Assembly (NCBI GenBank): GCA_022494885.1 | Contig: JAGVSM010001161.1 | Location: 1 to 64,000 of the forward strand | Direction of reading: 5' to 3' | DNA length: 64,000 bases | Source: Micrasema longulum | Taxonomy: Eukaryota; Arthropoda; Insecta; Trichoptera; Brachycentridae | In this document: positions 53,590 through 64,000 of the stretch, piece after piece | How positions within the stretch are numbered: the stretch's first letter is position 1 | Layout: every line of letters starts with the position of its first letter | Notes under the pieces: model-generated | Told to the model about the DNA's origin: nothing | Database searches by the model: none | What the model saw: the letters and a program-made list of their open reading frames with translations, nothing else | Program-made: the position numbers and the translations under genes

Positions 53590-53830
53590 GTTCACGGTAA
53601 TTTAACACGAGCCCGTGTTAACAAGGGTGCTATTCTGAACCACTCTCGTGGCAAGATAAAACAGTTTTTCTCGTATATTTTGTAAATAAATACACGAGAT
53701 AATGCGGCTACTAGAGCGTTTGGAATACCAGCTCAGAATACGGATTTGAATTAACGTTCGAAGTAATGTGCGGCCGTGTTAATTTCAGTGTTAACACGGA
53801 CTCAGAATTCAGAATCAGACCGCTGCGCGC
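53590..53830. mobile_element. Possible MITE with AACACG/CGTGTT repeats
   Basis: 'cacgagcccgtgttaacaag' near the left and 'gtgttaacacggactcag' near the right, with 'ctattctgaac' mirrored approximately by 'attcagaatcagac'. Several palindromic GTGTTAAC words. Borders unclear. Confidence 0.4.
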
Positions 53831-53849
53831 TGGTGGCTTCTAAAGAGAA

Positions 53850-54290
53850 TTTTCAGTTTTACCTTTACCTTTTTTTTACTTTGGGTGTTTATATTTAAAT
53901 TTGGGTTAAAACGGATTCAAATTATGTTTTCACCCAATACCTAATAAAATATTACTTTACACAAAAAGCTGTGTGATGGCGACGCGAACTTTTTTATCCT
54001 ATTCTCGCCTGGACCAAAAAAATTAACGTCTTATTTAAAGTAAGAACCATGATTATCTTTCCCTCCAACCAGAACGTGATCTACAGTAGTAGGCGGGGTG
54101 GGGTACCAACTTAAATTAATATTTAAATTAAACACAATGAATATTTAAATTTATTTCCACTGATTTTTGTGAAACTGGTGAATCAAATTCACTTTAGGGT
54201 TTTTAAATAAAAAGTGCTTTCCTAGGCCGCAATTGTAAACAATATTTTTATCAGTACTTATCGAGACGGTATAATGTAAGATCGATTTTT
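53850..54290. other. No gene seen
   Basis: Mixed composition with no recognised features. Confidence 0.35.
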
Positions 54291-54715
54291 TTATTTTTTT
54301 TTTATTTAAGAAGGTAAACACATGAACAGAAAAATATAAAAGGTAAAATAATGAAACCCACTAAACCGCGAAATCGGCTTGTCAGCAGGTTTTTTATTTT
54401 TCCTTTACAAAGAAAAACAGGTTAGAGAAATTATATAAATTTAAAAAGTAATATAAGCATTATTAAGAACTGAAAGCGTACGTATTTTTTACAAAAAAAT
54501 TATTCACAAAATTTTAATAGATGACTTTTAATATAAAATAACAATCAATATAGAGCCTTGTTACATATAAGCCATTTAACTAATTTAAAAAAAAAAGTTT
54601 TGTCAACATTTTCTTTTAAAATCTGCTTAGGAATCTTATTGAAAATTTTAGTAATTGTATGTGTACAAAAATGAGAATATTTGTATGAAAATTAAAAATA
54701 TCTTCAACAATATTT
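54290..54715 (-). mobile_element. LINE 3' end and A-rich UTR
   Basis: The minus strand has AAGCCGATTTCGCGGTTTAG (weak stem) and then a TAAATAAA-type end near 54300. No coding recognised in the UTR. Confidence 0.4.
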
Positions 54716-54717
54716 TG

Positions 54718-54965
54718 AGTTTATCTAAATTTTTGTAGACAAGGACTGGATTCGACTCCCTGGGGAGCTGTTTACATTAACATATTACAACAGAGATGAA
54801 GAACATTCGAGAGAAGGTAACATAGAAGTCTAGGCATCTACAGGGCTTATGACCTGTCAATGGCTGGTTTAAGTGGCCACTTTACACACTGTGTAACATT
54901 CACCATTCTGCCCATATTTTAACATCTATATTTCTTCAATTCTTTCATCTGTCGATGTTTGTAAT
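54718..54965 (+). mobile_element. FB foldback family copy
   Basis: Outer arm ('tgagtttatctaaatttttg', 'ggactggattcgactccc'), inner arm 'attacaacagagatgaagaa', then core 'ggctggtttaagtggccact' and 'acattcaccattctgccca'. Right arm missing. Confidence 0.75.
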
Positions 54966-55119
54966 AATTCAGAACTACGGATTAATGTTTTCTACTCGAT
55001 AGCTGGTCTCAGGTAAAAATTCTAAATAAGGAAAGGAGTTAAGATATTCCGCGATCGCTTACCATTTTTGAGGTCTTCGGTTATATTCCTGACGTTGACG
55101 CAACGAAAATGTATCATTT

Positions 55120-55195
55120 TTTTTTCAGGTAACGTGACCAGACTTACGGTTCAGGTGCCAGTCTAAAAACATGAAATATCGTATTGAAACCCATC
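55120..55195 (-). mobile_element. SINE-A fragment
   Basis: 'cagacttacggttcaggtgc', 'cagtctaaaaacatgaaata', a body piece of SINE-A in reverse. Confidence 0.55.
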
Positions 55196-55405
55196 CACTT
55201 ACCCGAATCCATTTTAGAGGTTTTTTGCACTCTTTTCAGACCTGCGCATCGTAAAAATATTTTTTTTTGTTTAATGAAAGGCCAATTACGTACGTATTTT
55301 TCTTTTTTAAAAAACATTATTTTGTTCAGAAATTATGTGCGTTTTTAGGAATTCACATTAATTTAGAGTTTGCAATGCCCCTATCAACGTATATACACCT
55401 CAGTA

Positions 55406-55871
55406 TACACAGTTTTTCAGGGCCAGACCGCAAAACTTTAGATGTACATTCCTCATGGTAAGCTTTATAAAAAGTCTTGATATTTTATTTCCAAATAGTC
55501 ATTTGAAAAAAAACTTATTTTAAAAACTACGATCGCAAAATAAAGTATATCTTTAATTTCTTGAACTAGCATCCCTTCCGCAAACCTATACCCTTCTCCG
55601 ACAAAAAAAAATTGCGATAAAAACGTATTTTACCAATTAAGCCAAAAGACCAGACGCGGACAAGGGAAGCGGCTAGTTAGGAGAGGGGTAGGGGTTTGTG
55701 GAGGGACTGCTTGTCCGAGAAATTGAGGATTTACTACATTTTGAAATAAAAATATTTTTTTAATATTTTTTTTTAAATGACTTTTTGGAATAAAAATTTT
55801 TGTTTTTTTTTAAAGCTTACCGTGAGAAATGATCCTCTGAAATTTTGCAGTTTGGCCCTAAAAAACCGTGT
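55406..55871. mobile_element. Palindromic element M, second complete copy
   Basis: TACACAGTTTTTCAGGGCCA at the left, GGCCCTAAAAAACCGTGTA at the right, TA at each border. The interior is inverted with respect to 23706-24144 as expected for a near-palindrome ('gaggggtaggggtttgtgga'). Confidence 0.8.
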
Positions 55872-56184
55872 ATACAGTCAATTTGTAAGTCACCCTCAAT
55901 CTAATTTTCCCAATTCTGATGGCGATAGGGTATGTTAGTTCATTATTTTGTTAGTAAACTGAGAGAAACTAGTCAGATCTGGAGACCATATCAGTTGCCT
56001 TCCTTCCACCGGCCATCAGTTTGTAGAGAGCAACATTTAGAAAGTGCATAATTTTATTTTATTTCTACAATCACCCTATTTAAGACAGAAACCTTGCATA
56101 AACCTATTTAAAACCTTACATCGTCCTAGTCAAGGTCTGGAATGAAATATTGAAGTATAGAACCATATTTTTAATCAATATTTC

Positions 56185-56400
56185 ATAACGACCTTCCCAG
56201 GTTTCAAACCTGGGACTTCAAACATGGCAGCCGAACGCGTCAACAACTAAATAACGAGAGAGACTCATCTTTATTCGATTTTTTTATTAGGAATTTTTAC
56301 CTTGGAGCAGCCATCGAGTCGATAGTACTCGTCCAGGATTTGGTTCTATTTTACACACAGAACTCTATTTTTCATCTGCCCTGCCCCGACATAAATATTT
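56185..56400 (-). mobile_element. SINE-like element, family 3
   Basis: Reverse box B 'aggtttcaaacctgggactt', head 'cagccgaacgcgtc', body 'agccatcgagtcgatagtac', 'tcgtccaggatttgg' and 'ttacacacagaactc', matching 40900-41130. Confidence 0.5.
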
Positions 56401-58270
56401 TTTTTTACTTTTATAAAATCTTAATCTTAAATAAATATTAATGTTGAAATATAAGCAGCATGTAATAATTACTTTGAACCTTTAAGACACCCACGTGACC
56501 AATGTCTTTCTTTTTAATTGCTTGAAATTAATTAAAATTTACTGTCGTTCGTAAATAAGGACCAAAACTGTACTGCGTATTCTGATGAAATTGAGTTGTC
56601 TTATTTAACGATCAATTATTTTTATGATAGTGCCTTATAAGAAAAGCCAAGTAATATTAACACGACGAGTTTAATGAAGTTCTTAATGAATGGTCGCTGC
56701 GACATTAAATGTGTATGAAATATTACTTCAAGAGACTTAAATTTTGGAGAGAAAAATATGTGGGACGACCAGATTTCTCTTGGTCACGCTAAAAACATTT
56801 CAAAATTATTATTTTTATTTACGACCGAATCCAGTTAGAAAATCTGGTGTTATTTATTTTTTTAAATTTGTATTTATAAACAGGAAAGGCGGTTTCACTT
56901 TTCTTTATACAAACGTATTCGTATTTACCATTAATGTGTTTCCATAGTTTTGTATTTTTGAAAAAAAATGTGTTTTGTGGGAGCTAAGACCACCCAAAAA
57001 CCTAAAAAAGTGCCCAGTTTTATCTGGATACGTGGTATGACTGAATCCAACAAATATTTTAATATGGACTTGCGAAAGGTTGGAATGAGGTTGATTTGAG
57101 GTTAAATGAGAAAGTTGGATTACAATTGTAGTTATTTATTTGGTAGTTTCCCGCGAGTTACATCCTTACAAGATATTGTAAAGAAGGAATCAACAATAGC
57201 GAGCACTGTAGGAGAGCTGTGGGCAGGCGACATGAAATGCCAAGATGAAATGTAGTGCGTTCTTCCTATGCACGGCGTTTAATATCTTGTCCGAGCTGAC
57301 GTTGCAGCGGACAACGCATTGCGGGCCAAAGCGGAGTTCGGTTCTGTCAACCTCACGACTGTTGGTGCTGCTTGCCACAATACAAATAATAAAGGAATAC
57401 ATAAATTAAATATAAACTTTGATACGTAGTGTTTAAAACTGTCTAACTAACATTTTTTATTTATCCCTTCATATTAAATCTTCTCAGTAAAATCTCACAT
57501 GTCAAAATATACAAAAACCTACAAATAAAATAAACAAGGCGTTTATTGATTTTCAATTGGTTTTTATTTATTTTGTAGCAGGCAAACGCTCTAAACAGAA
57601 CCGACCAAAACGCCAGAATTTTTAACTAATGAACAAATAAAAATCAATCCACCCTTACTTTACCGTGTCATTGTTTTAATTTGTAAGATTGCGACTATTG
57701 AGAAACCGGGCATAAGGTTATACAGATACCTTCAAAAATATTTTCAACCCTGATCAATACGCTTTTTAAAATAAGTCCATACTCTTTCTAACTAGACTAG
57801 CTAATCGTAGTATGTTAAACAAGATATTTTATGCAAAAATGGATTTTTAATACTTCGATAAATATGAGTTTTTATTGTTATTATTCATCAGTATTTTGTA
57901 ATATCGATATTTAACCCCTGTAAATCGGATATGTATTCAAATTCAGGTCCACAAATTTTAAAATATTTCATTTACTTATTCAACACTTTACATACATATT
58001 CATTTTAAAACCCGCATTTTTAGTACTTTTATTTTTACTTTGAAAATTCAACCAAAAATTGAGATGCGTCTTATGGTATGATGCGCCTTATCGTCCTCAA
58101 AATACGGTACATATAAAGGCGAAAATATTACCTTACGGCAATTTATTTTTACCTACGCAAACTGTTCAGTTAGAGAAAAAAAGAAGTATACGGACATATT
58201 CTAGAATAAAATACAGAATCTTATAATTTTATACTGAATTTGAAACAAAAACAAACTAAAAATATACACA
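56400..58270. other. No confident gene
   Basis: 57190-57402 is G+C-richer with an open minus frame (contains TSREVDRTELRFGPQCVVR) but no recognised family or splice sites. 57640-57680 'aatccacccttactttaccg' mirrors 9070-9085. The rest is AT-rich. Confidence 0.35.
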
Positions 58271-58273
58271 TCA

Positions 58274-58525
58274 CTATGAAGAGAGCAGGGGGAGTTGGAA
58301 GGAAAGAAGAAGGTAATATAATATATATGTTATTATTCCCATGCCTCTTTCTCTTCGATGGCGCCACAGCCCATGTCGATTTTTGGCCTCCTGCAACATT
58401 CGCCTACAACTCCGTCTTTCTTCAGCCACAATCTTCCCATTTGCCACCTGGAGAAACTGCACTGCATCATTTTTTTCTTTATTCTCCCATCTCAGTCTGG
58501 GTCTTCCCACTTATCAGCATTCACC
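58274..58525 (-). mobile_element. LINE C-terminal fragment ('GRPRLRW' type)
   Basis: The minus frame has MGRPRLRWENKEKNDAVQFL, QVANGKIVAEERRSCRRML and QEAKNRHGLWRHR. 'VGRPRLRW...V..D......NW...A.DR..WR..L.EA....GL' is the last block of an invertebrate LINE ORF2. Several conserved Trp have changed (GK for NW, SC for SW), so the copy is decayed. Confidence 0.7.
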
Positions 58526-58589
58526 TGGGTATCTCCTCATTACTATTTTTGGGAAGCCTAAAACAGGCATTCGCTAGGCTATTTAATGA

Positions 58590-58660
58590 TGCTCACACTT
58601 ACACACACCTGCACACTTACTCCCACATACACACAAACACACGTATACACTTACTTTCAT
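58590..58660 (+). repeat. CA-rich microsatellite
   Basis: 'cacacttacacacacctgca' and similar, imperfect, about 65 bp. Confidence 0.8.
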
Positions 58661-58879
58661 ACTCTTTTGTTGTACCACAATTTAATATTTATGATTTTTA
58701 TTTAGAAACTTCGCTGGTCTGTCTTTAAACCGTATCTGTTTATGTTATTATATCATTGTCGACTGTGTGTTTCTGTAAAATAAATAAATAAATATTTTTT
58801 TAAATAAATATAGTTCATTTAAAGGAGTTCACAATACGATTAATAAAATTTAATCGAAGATTTGATCGAATGGGGGATT

Positions 58880-59240
58880 CACGTCTTGGTTTGCGATCTC
58901 AAAAGGCGTGAAACAGGGATGTGTAATGTCACTATCTACACATGGACAACTATATGAAAGAGATATAATGTATGGGTATTGGAGCAAAAATGGTCAATTT
59001 TTCAGTAAACTGTTTGTTGTATGCTGATGATGCAGTTCTTTTAGGAAGCAGCAACTTAGATTTGCAAAAAATAGTCTCTAGAATGTATGATGTATGCCGG
59101 GAGAGAGAATTGGCGATGAACGAAAGTAAGTCAAAAGTAATGGTATTTAAAAGGGGAAGTGAGGTTACTGACTGCAAAATAAATGTAAACAACTAATGTC
59201 TCGAACAAGTAGAAGAGTTTGTGTATCTGGAAAGCATGTT
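58880..59240 (+). mobile_element. RTE-like LINE fragment with the YADD catalytic motif
   Basis: WFAISKGVKQGCVMS, then (58972-59196) NFSVNCLLYADDAVLLGSS, LQKIVSRMYDVCRERELAM and NESKSKVMVFKRG, then out of frame CLEQVEEFVYLESMF. These are reverse-transcriptase motifs 4 and 5 with an intact YADD active site. The end joins in sequence to the start of the 21189-21662 protein (YLGSMF). Cut on the right by FB at 59242. The only RT active site visible in the window. Confidence 0.87.
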
Positions 59241-59241
59241 T

Positions 59242-59352
59242 ATTACCTTTTTTAAAATGTTCTTCATCTCTGTTGTAATAAGTAAATGTTTACAGCTCCC
59301 CGAGGAGTTGAATCCAGTCTTTGTGTACAAAAATTTTGATAAACTCATTGTA
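59242..59352 (+). mobile_element. FB right arm inside the RTE-like LINE
   Basis: 'atgttcttcatctctgttgt', 'cagctccccgaggagttgaa' and 'ttttgataaactcattgtat'. Confidence 0.65.
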
Positions 59353-59354
59353 TT

Positions 59355-60060
59355 GACAAAATATTGTTGTAAATAAATCCCAAATGAAATAAAACAAATC
59401 TTAATTTAAGCAGTTTTATCCGTGTCAAGATACTTGAGGTCTGGTATATGATAATGATATATGCTGTGCCTTCTCTCACTAGTCTGCAGATAATCCGCTC
59501 TACTTTCCATTCAAAGGTGTCCAGCATCTTAGCCAAATTCATTGTCAGTGTTAACACCTCACACCCATATCCCAACACAGTTCTTAAAATTGTTTTATAA
59601 ATTGCATTTTTATTTTACTCCACTTACCGAAACATAAAAGCAACGATTTTTTTTAAAATTACTTTTATACCTCCAAATATTTGTACTGCTTGTGTTCGTT
59701 GTTGGCATTATGCTAAAAGAACTATTTGAGTTTGACATCTTGGGTTTGTCTGGCTTGATTGTTTAGAGCAAATTCTTGTGGTTTTCATAATTATATTTAT
59801 GCCAATTTTTTAATATTTTTTGTTAAAATGTGAATAATTTGATACATGTTATAACAATTAAATAAATTAAAAATACGCGTTTCCTTAGTTTTGTCAATTT
59901 ATTATAATTTTAAAAACTAATGTTAACTTAATAAATACGCATTTTTTAAATGGATTTTTTTTAAATTATGAATTTTTAAGTGCATTTATTATTTTATATT
60001 TTATTCTTCAACATATTAAAACGGACATGGATAACATTTAGTAGAAGGAAACATATCATT
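59355..60060. other. No gene seen
   Basis: A 77-codon minus frame 59345-59578 contains MLGYGCEVLTLTMN and FEWKVERIICRLVR. This could be a LINE scrap ('YG.E.WT......L..FE....R.I') but is short. Confidence 0.35.
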
Positions 60061-60065
60061 ATCTT

Positions 60066-60308
60066 ACAATATTTGAGTTTGTCCAAATCTTCGTAGACAA
60101 AAGACTGGATCTCACCCCATCGGGAGTCATTAAGATTAACAAATTACAACAGGGATGGAAAATACCTTAAATGAAAGGTATTCTTTTAAATTCTTTTTAT
60201 AAAAAAGGGTAATCTGTATCCCTATTGTAATTTGTTAATCTTAATGACTCCCGAGGGGGTGAGATCTAGTCTTTTGTCTACGAACATTTGGACAAACTCA
60301 AATATTGT
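60066..60308. mobile_element. FB element reduced to its two arms
   Basis: Arms about 110 bp each: 'acaatatttgagtttgtcca' ... 'gggagtcattaagattaaca' ... 'gggatggaaaatacc' and the reverse complement. Spacer only about 25 bp. Shows the full terminal repeat of the family most clearly. Confidence 0.88.
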
Positions 60309-60349
60309 CATGAAACCAACTGTTTCAAGAAGAAGTTTAAAAATTGAAA

Positions 60350-60655
60350 AAATGTTTTCAGGCCTTGCCTAGTGTGTGAAATAATTCAGTCAGATGAATC
60401 TCTTCACAATAATAAAAGTTTCTCTTTATTATTGTGAAGAGATCTCTTCACAATAATAAAAATGGGAGAATTGAAGGAATATGGTTGTTCAAACATAGGC
60501 AAAATGGTGAATGTTACACAGTGTGTAATGTTGCCACTAAAACCAGCCAATGACAGGTTCTAAGCCCTCTCAATGCCTAAACTTCTATATTCCCTTATTT
60601 AAGGTATTCTCCATCCCTGTTGTAATTTGTTTATCATTATCTTGTTTATATTGGC
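60350..60655 (-). mobile_element. FB copy with an internal inverted duplication
   Basis: 'gttttcaggccttgcctagt', then 'ctcttcacaataataaaag' appears direct, inverted and direct again (60399-60464), then core and 'ttctccatccctgttgtaat'. Confidence 0.8.
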
Positions 60656-60790
60656 ACTTTATACACTATGAAACGTTTACCATTCTACCTCAGTTTGAAC
60701 ATCCGCATTATTCGTAGTTATCTGTTAGTTTTTTGTAAATTTAAAGACCTAAAACCTTTACCGATGCGGCTGAGATTCATCTAAGTGAAT
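60656..60790 (+). mobile_element. FB fragment
   Basis: 'ggcactttatacactatgaa', 'cagtttgaacatcc' and 'ctgagattcatctaagtgaa'. Confidence 0.6.
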
Positions 60791-61139
60791 TTTCGATAAC
60801 GTATAAATTAATTCATGCCTGAAAGTGTTGAGTCAAAATTTCAATCCTCGCAACAGGTTTCTTACCTATTTGGAACCATTCTCACAGACCTCTGTAAAAT
60901 TTAATAAATATCATAAGGAATTCATTAAAAATTCTAAGAACACGTTTATTTTGCATAAAAGTTACGTTTAAATTCTTCTCGACGCAAGTTTTGTCGATTT
61001 CATGAACTGATATTGTCCATTTTATATGTTCCTACATTATTAATGTTTCAAACCATTTAACATTGTAATATCTTTATCTTAATTTTTAAAATTTCAAAAA
61101 TTACGTCTGTAAAAAGCTTTTATTTTTTTTACTTCATTC
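60790..61139. other. No gene seen
   Basis: AT-rich with no recognised features. Confidence 0.4.
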
Positions 61140-61345
61140 TCCTCTATGGATGTATACTCACTATGGCGCAAAACAGCAAAATACTGAATTTGAGAATAGG
61201 TATCTCAGGAAAATCTTGGGTGTGCGGTGGTTTGATTTTGTGCGGAAGAAAGTAATGAGAGAACGGACACAGAAAACTCCGGTGACAACTGTCACCAAGC
61301 GGAAGCATTTGGTGCACCAATGAAGCTCACTATGCACCACATGGT
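61140..61345 (+). mobile_element. LINE relic, same family as 13927-14365
   Basis: FENRYLRKILGVRWFDFV, RKKVMRERTQKTPVTTVTK, then a stop after HLVHQ. Ends near 'tgatgataagaataa'. Confidence 0.75.
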
Positions 61346-61575
61346 ACAAATAGGGCTGTGATGATAAGAATAATCTGTAATGCATTAAATTGAATATGGA
61401 TTAAATGCATTTTCTGTTATGTTCTCAATATTCAATTCGTCATAAATTATATTAAATATCGTTTTTGCAAATCGTTGTTTTAGTGAAACGGAGGCAAAAA
61501 TGAATCTGTTGATACGATTTTTATTTTGTTTATTTGGCGATTTTATCTTCCGTATCGTAGGGGCGTAAAGTTAAC

Positions 61576-61765
61576 ACAGAGTTTTGGTGCCAGACCGCGA
61601 AACATAGAGGAACATTTCTTATCCGGTACTGTCCGCGTCCGGTACGTATAGCTTCGTTCGTCAAATACGTTTTTCGTTATATCTCAATGTTTGTTTTGTA
61701 GGGGAGATGTACGAAGGCCTGCATGTCCGAGAAATTGAAGATATATTCAAATTTTGGAAAAAAAG
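61576..61765 (+). mobile_element. Element M, partial
   Basis: 'acagagttttggtgccagac', 'cgtccggtacgtatagcttc', 'gtccgagaaattgaagat'. Left half only. Confidence 0.65.
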
Positions 61766-61786
61766 ATCATTGAAAAAATAATTATA

Positions 61787-62054
61787 TCATCATCATCATC
61801 ATCATCATTCCTTTTCCGCACCTCATGATGCATAGGACACTGCATTGGTACACAAATCGCAGCGTATTTTGATAATTTTGTTACGTGAAGGTAAGATGAT
61901 CGATTTCGCGCTTCAGGTACCAGTGCAGGGACTATGAAATATTATAATGTAAAAAAACATTTTTAAATAAATATTTCATAACAACCATGTCGGGAATCGA
62001 ACTCGAGACCTCTTGCGTGGTAGGCAAACGCACGGACCACTACACCATGAGGCC
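61787..62054 (-). mobile_element. SINE-A, full-length copy
   Basis: Reverse copy with an (ATC)7-like end, body, and head with box B GTCGGGAATCGAACTCGAGA reversed. The TGATGA tail is the longest in the window. Confidence 0.88.
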
Positions 62055-62288
62055 AACTATTATTTACGGCAGCAAAACATATTATGAAATGAAAAAAAAC
62101 ATTTATGAAGAAAAAAAAAATTATTTAAAATGGTATTCGAAAAAAACTTATATATCCACCAAAAACGGAAAATTAGTTATTGATGCCAAAATAAACTATA
62201 TTTAAAAACCTACCTTCCTACCTAAACAACAGCGCAATTCAAAACCGTCTCTAAATCTAGCAAAAACAGATTTTAATTTCTAAAAGGG

Positions 62289-62745
62289 TTGTGGTCCCGT
62301 GGTAGTATAATGGATTCTCGGACCAAAGGTCCCAGGCTCAAACCTTACTCTATCACAACTGGATTGCCATTTTTCCAGCACAAGTTATTTACGACTTTTA
62401 AAAAATTGTGTTTAATTTAAATATTTGAGTAAATACTATTTGACTTAGGACTTAAGATATAGAGATTTTGGTATTATTTATGTTTTCATTGTATATTTAT
62501 TATTTACTTTTAAGACGTAAAAAGCACTCATAATTTTAAAACTGTAATTACATTTTAATATTATTATAAAATACATTATTTACTGCCTTAGAACGGGGAA
62601 ACTATCCCTTTTTATGCAGTTTAGATGAACTACCAGCAAAAATAAAAAATATATGTGTTTATTTTTACTACTCAATTAATTTGTTGTATAAATAATTCAA
62701 TGTAAATTGATGTAAAAAATTTAAAAAAATAAAGTATTTAATTTA
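62289..62745 (+). mobile_element. SINE-C with attached 3' segment
   Basis: Head 'ttgtggtcccgtggtagtat', body 'agttatttacgacttttaaa', and at 62570-62745 the tail 'gccttagaacggggaaacta', 'ttttactactcaattaattt'. The tail occurs separately at 17045-17205. Confidence 0.68.
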
Positions 62746-62749
62746 TTAT

Positions 62750-63050
62750 AATTCAAGTATTTCTCTTTTATTTAAAAAAATAAAGGTCTTGACTCCGCAA
62801 ACTTAGCATTCACAATCATTTTTCAAAGTTTTTTGAAAATATTTTAGTAACTCTATAAAATGGGATTAATTTCTAGTTTGCTTCTAATGACCTCAAATAA
62901 CTTTAAAATATAATAGGTGTAAATAGTTATTATATTCATATAAAAAATTGTATAAAGTCCTTTTAATAATAATTTTGTATTCTTATATTTGTTTATCTGA
63001 ATAAAAAATAAATAAAAAATAATAATTATAGCACACATAATACATGCGGT
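62750..63050. other. No gene seen
   Basis: AT-rich with no recognised features. Confidence 0.4.
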
Positions 63051-63277
63051 GGCCTCGTGGTGCGTCTCGAATTCGATTCCCGACATGTTGATATGAAATA
63101 TTTATTTAAAAGAGTGTATTTGCACCAGAATACTTCATATTCCCGGGACTGGTACCTGAATCGTAAGACTGATCATCTTACCTTCATATAACAAAAACGA
63201 TCAAGATACGCCGCGATAAGTGTACCAATGCAGTACCCTATGCACCATTCGGTGCGAGAAGAGAATTATGATGATGG
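63051..63277 (+). mobile_element. SINE-A with deletion in the head
   Basis: 'ggcctcgtggtgcgtctcga' jumps directly into box B (ATTCGATTCCCGAC), so about 40 bp of the tRNA-like head is lost. Body and tail are intact. Confidence 0.82.
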
Positions 63278-63398
63278 CGATAAAAATATGTTAAAATGTG
63301 CCCTATTTTAAGTTTTAAAATGAAAAATATAACGAATAAAATTAAAAAAGAGATTCAGCAAATAATTAATTTAGTATTTTTTATTTTTCCTTGAGTAA

Positions 63399-63443
63399 AT
63401 TTTCCTCCGAAGTGTTGCGGTCTGGCCCTAAAACACTGTGTAT
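63399..63443 (+). mobile_element. Element M, right end only
   Basis: 'tttcctccgaagtgttgcgg', 'tctggccctaaaacactgtg', 'tata'. Confidence 0.65.
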
Positions 63444-63714
63444 ATAATTGACATAGTACCATCTTTGTTATGTATTTATTTTTTTAAAAAATATAAATGT
63501 TTTTTTTGTAAATTAAAAACGTTTTATTCGACTGATCGTTGAAATCGATTGCTTCAAGTTATTTGGGAGTCGTTCAGTGTACGAACCACTGCATTACATA
63601 CATATAGACATTAATAACTAATATACCTCGCAGTATAAAATATAATCTTTATACGTGATTACACCCATCACTGGTACAATTTACTCATTTACACAGGGTC
63701 AAATCTAGTAAAAA

Positions 63715-64000
63715 TATACTTTATTTATATGTTATTAAATGTTTTAAGTTTATAACTGATTGAATTGTATGTTGAACTTTTGAAGATCGTCATGACTTTT
63801 TTCTCGGTTTTCAATGTTTTTTTTTATTTTTTACTATCTATATACCAACTTTATAGAAAAAAATTAGTCATATTTAATTATATATTATATTTTTACAAAG
63901 TTTTTTACTATGCTTTTTTTCAAATATGTTTTTGCGATACAAACAGGATGTTCATTATATCATGTCACATCCGAAACCACGATGATCAGTATGAGCAAGA
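63715..64000 (+). mobile_element. Repeat D, cut by the window edge
   Basis: 'cttttgaagatcgtcatgac' and 'tttttactatgctttttt' as at 31940-32110. Confidence 0.6.

Noticed and set aside
57190..57402. 70-codon minus ORF in G+C-richer DNA
   Set aside because: No splice signals and no recognised domain. Left as an unexplained st­retch only.
1..64000. CRISPR arrays, operons, bacterial promoters
   Set aside because: The repeats are interspersed and eukaryotic in type (SINE, LINE, MITE). There are no regularly spaced short repeats with unique spacers.

Overview
The window looks like non-coding, transposon-filled DNA from an arthropod, most likely an insect. It is very AT-rich and has no long intact reading frame. 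It carries tRNA-derived SINEs, decayed Jockey/CR1-like, RTE-like and R1-like LINE ends, a mariner fossil, a Penelope-like fragment, many inverted-repeat (MITE-like) elements and a short TTAGG-type stretch. I cannot name the species from sequence alone. No complete protein-coding gene is visible. The only confident host-type gene is one tRNA-Gly(TCC) at 3358-3429 (minus). Four small exon-like pieces may belong to host genes or domesticated transposons: a THAP-like first exon (2735-2811), a terminal exon (13303-13416), a start-codon exon (48659-48724) and a compact ORF (41143-41373, minus).

Layout. 1-9 kb: LINE relic, THAP-like exon, tRNA-Gly, a large inverted repeat with a hammerhead-like motif in each arm (4665-5326) and a Jockey/CR1-like LINE end. 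9-20 kb: SINE-A copies, several LINE 3' tails, three LINE coding relics, decayed hammerhead-like motifs and a 1.46-kb element with about 36-bp terminal inverted repeats (17528-18985). 20-31 kb: RTE-like LINE, a TTAA-flanked inverted-repeat element, a palindromic TA-flanked element, a LINE with a microsatellite in its 3' UTR and clustered foldback ('FB') elements. 31-46 kb: T-rich LINE tails, R1-like and CR1-like relics, a CpG-rich block, a nested transposon and a mariner transposase fossil. 46-54 kb: an RTE-like LINE broken by a tandem hairpin insert, SINE/MITE nesting and a Penelope-like fragment with inverted hammerhead-like ends that is itself interrupted by a LINE. 54-64 kb: FB elements, further LINE fragments and more SINE copies.

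The most interesting signal is a scattered set of hammerhead-ribozyme-like motifs. Each has a CTGANGA-type core, one extra nucleotide before stem II, GAAA, then a self-complementary tetranucleotide (GCGC, CCGG or CGCG) in place of a normal stem III, then UH. The best four can also form stem I. This matches the known type of small hammerhead variants associated with Penelope-like elements and thought to act as dimers. One pair sits next to a recognisable Penelope GIY-YIG-region relic. A second theme is many LINE 3' ends that share a design, a short stem-loop followed by an (AATAAATA)-type tail, while differing in stem sequence.

There are no operons or pathways here. The parts relate to each other as transposition machinery and its parasites: autonomous LINE, Penelope and mariner relics, the SINEs and MITEs that would depend on them, and nested insertions that give relative ages.
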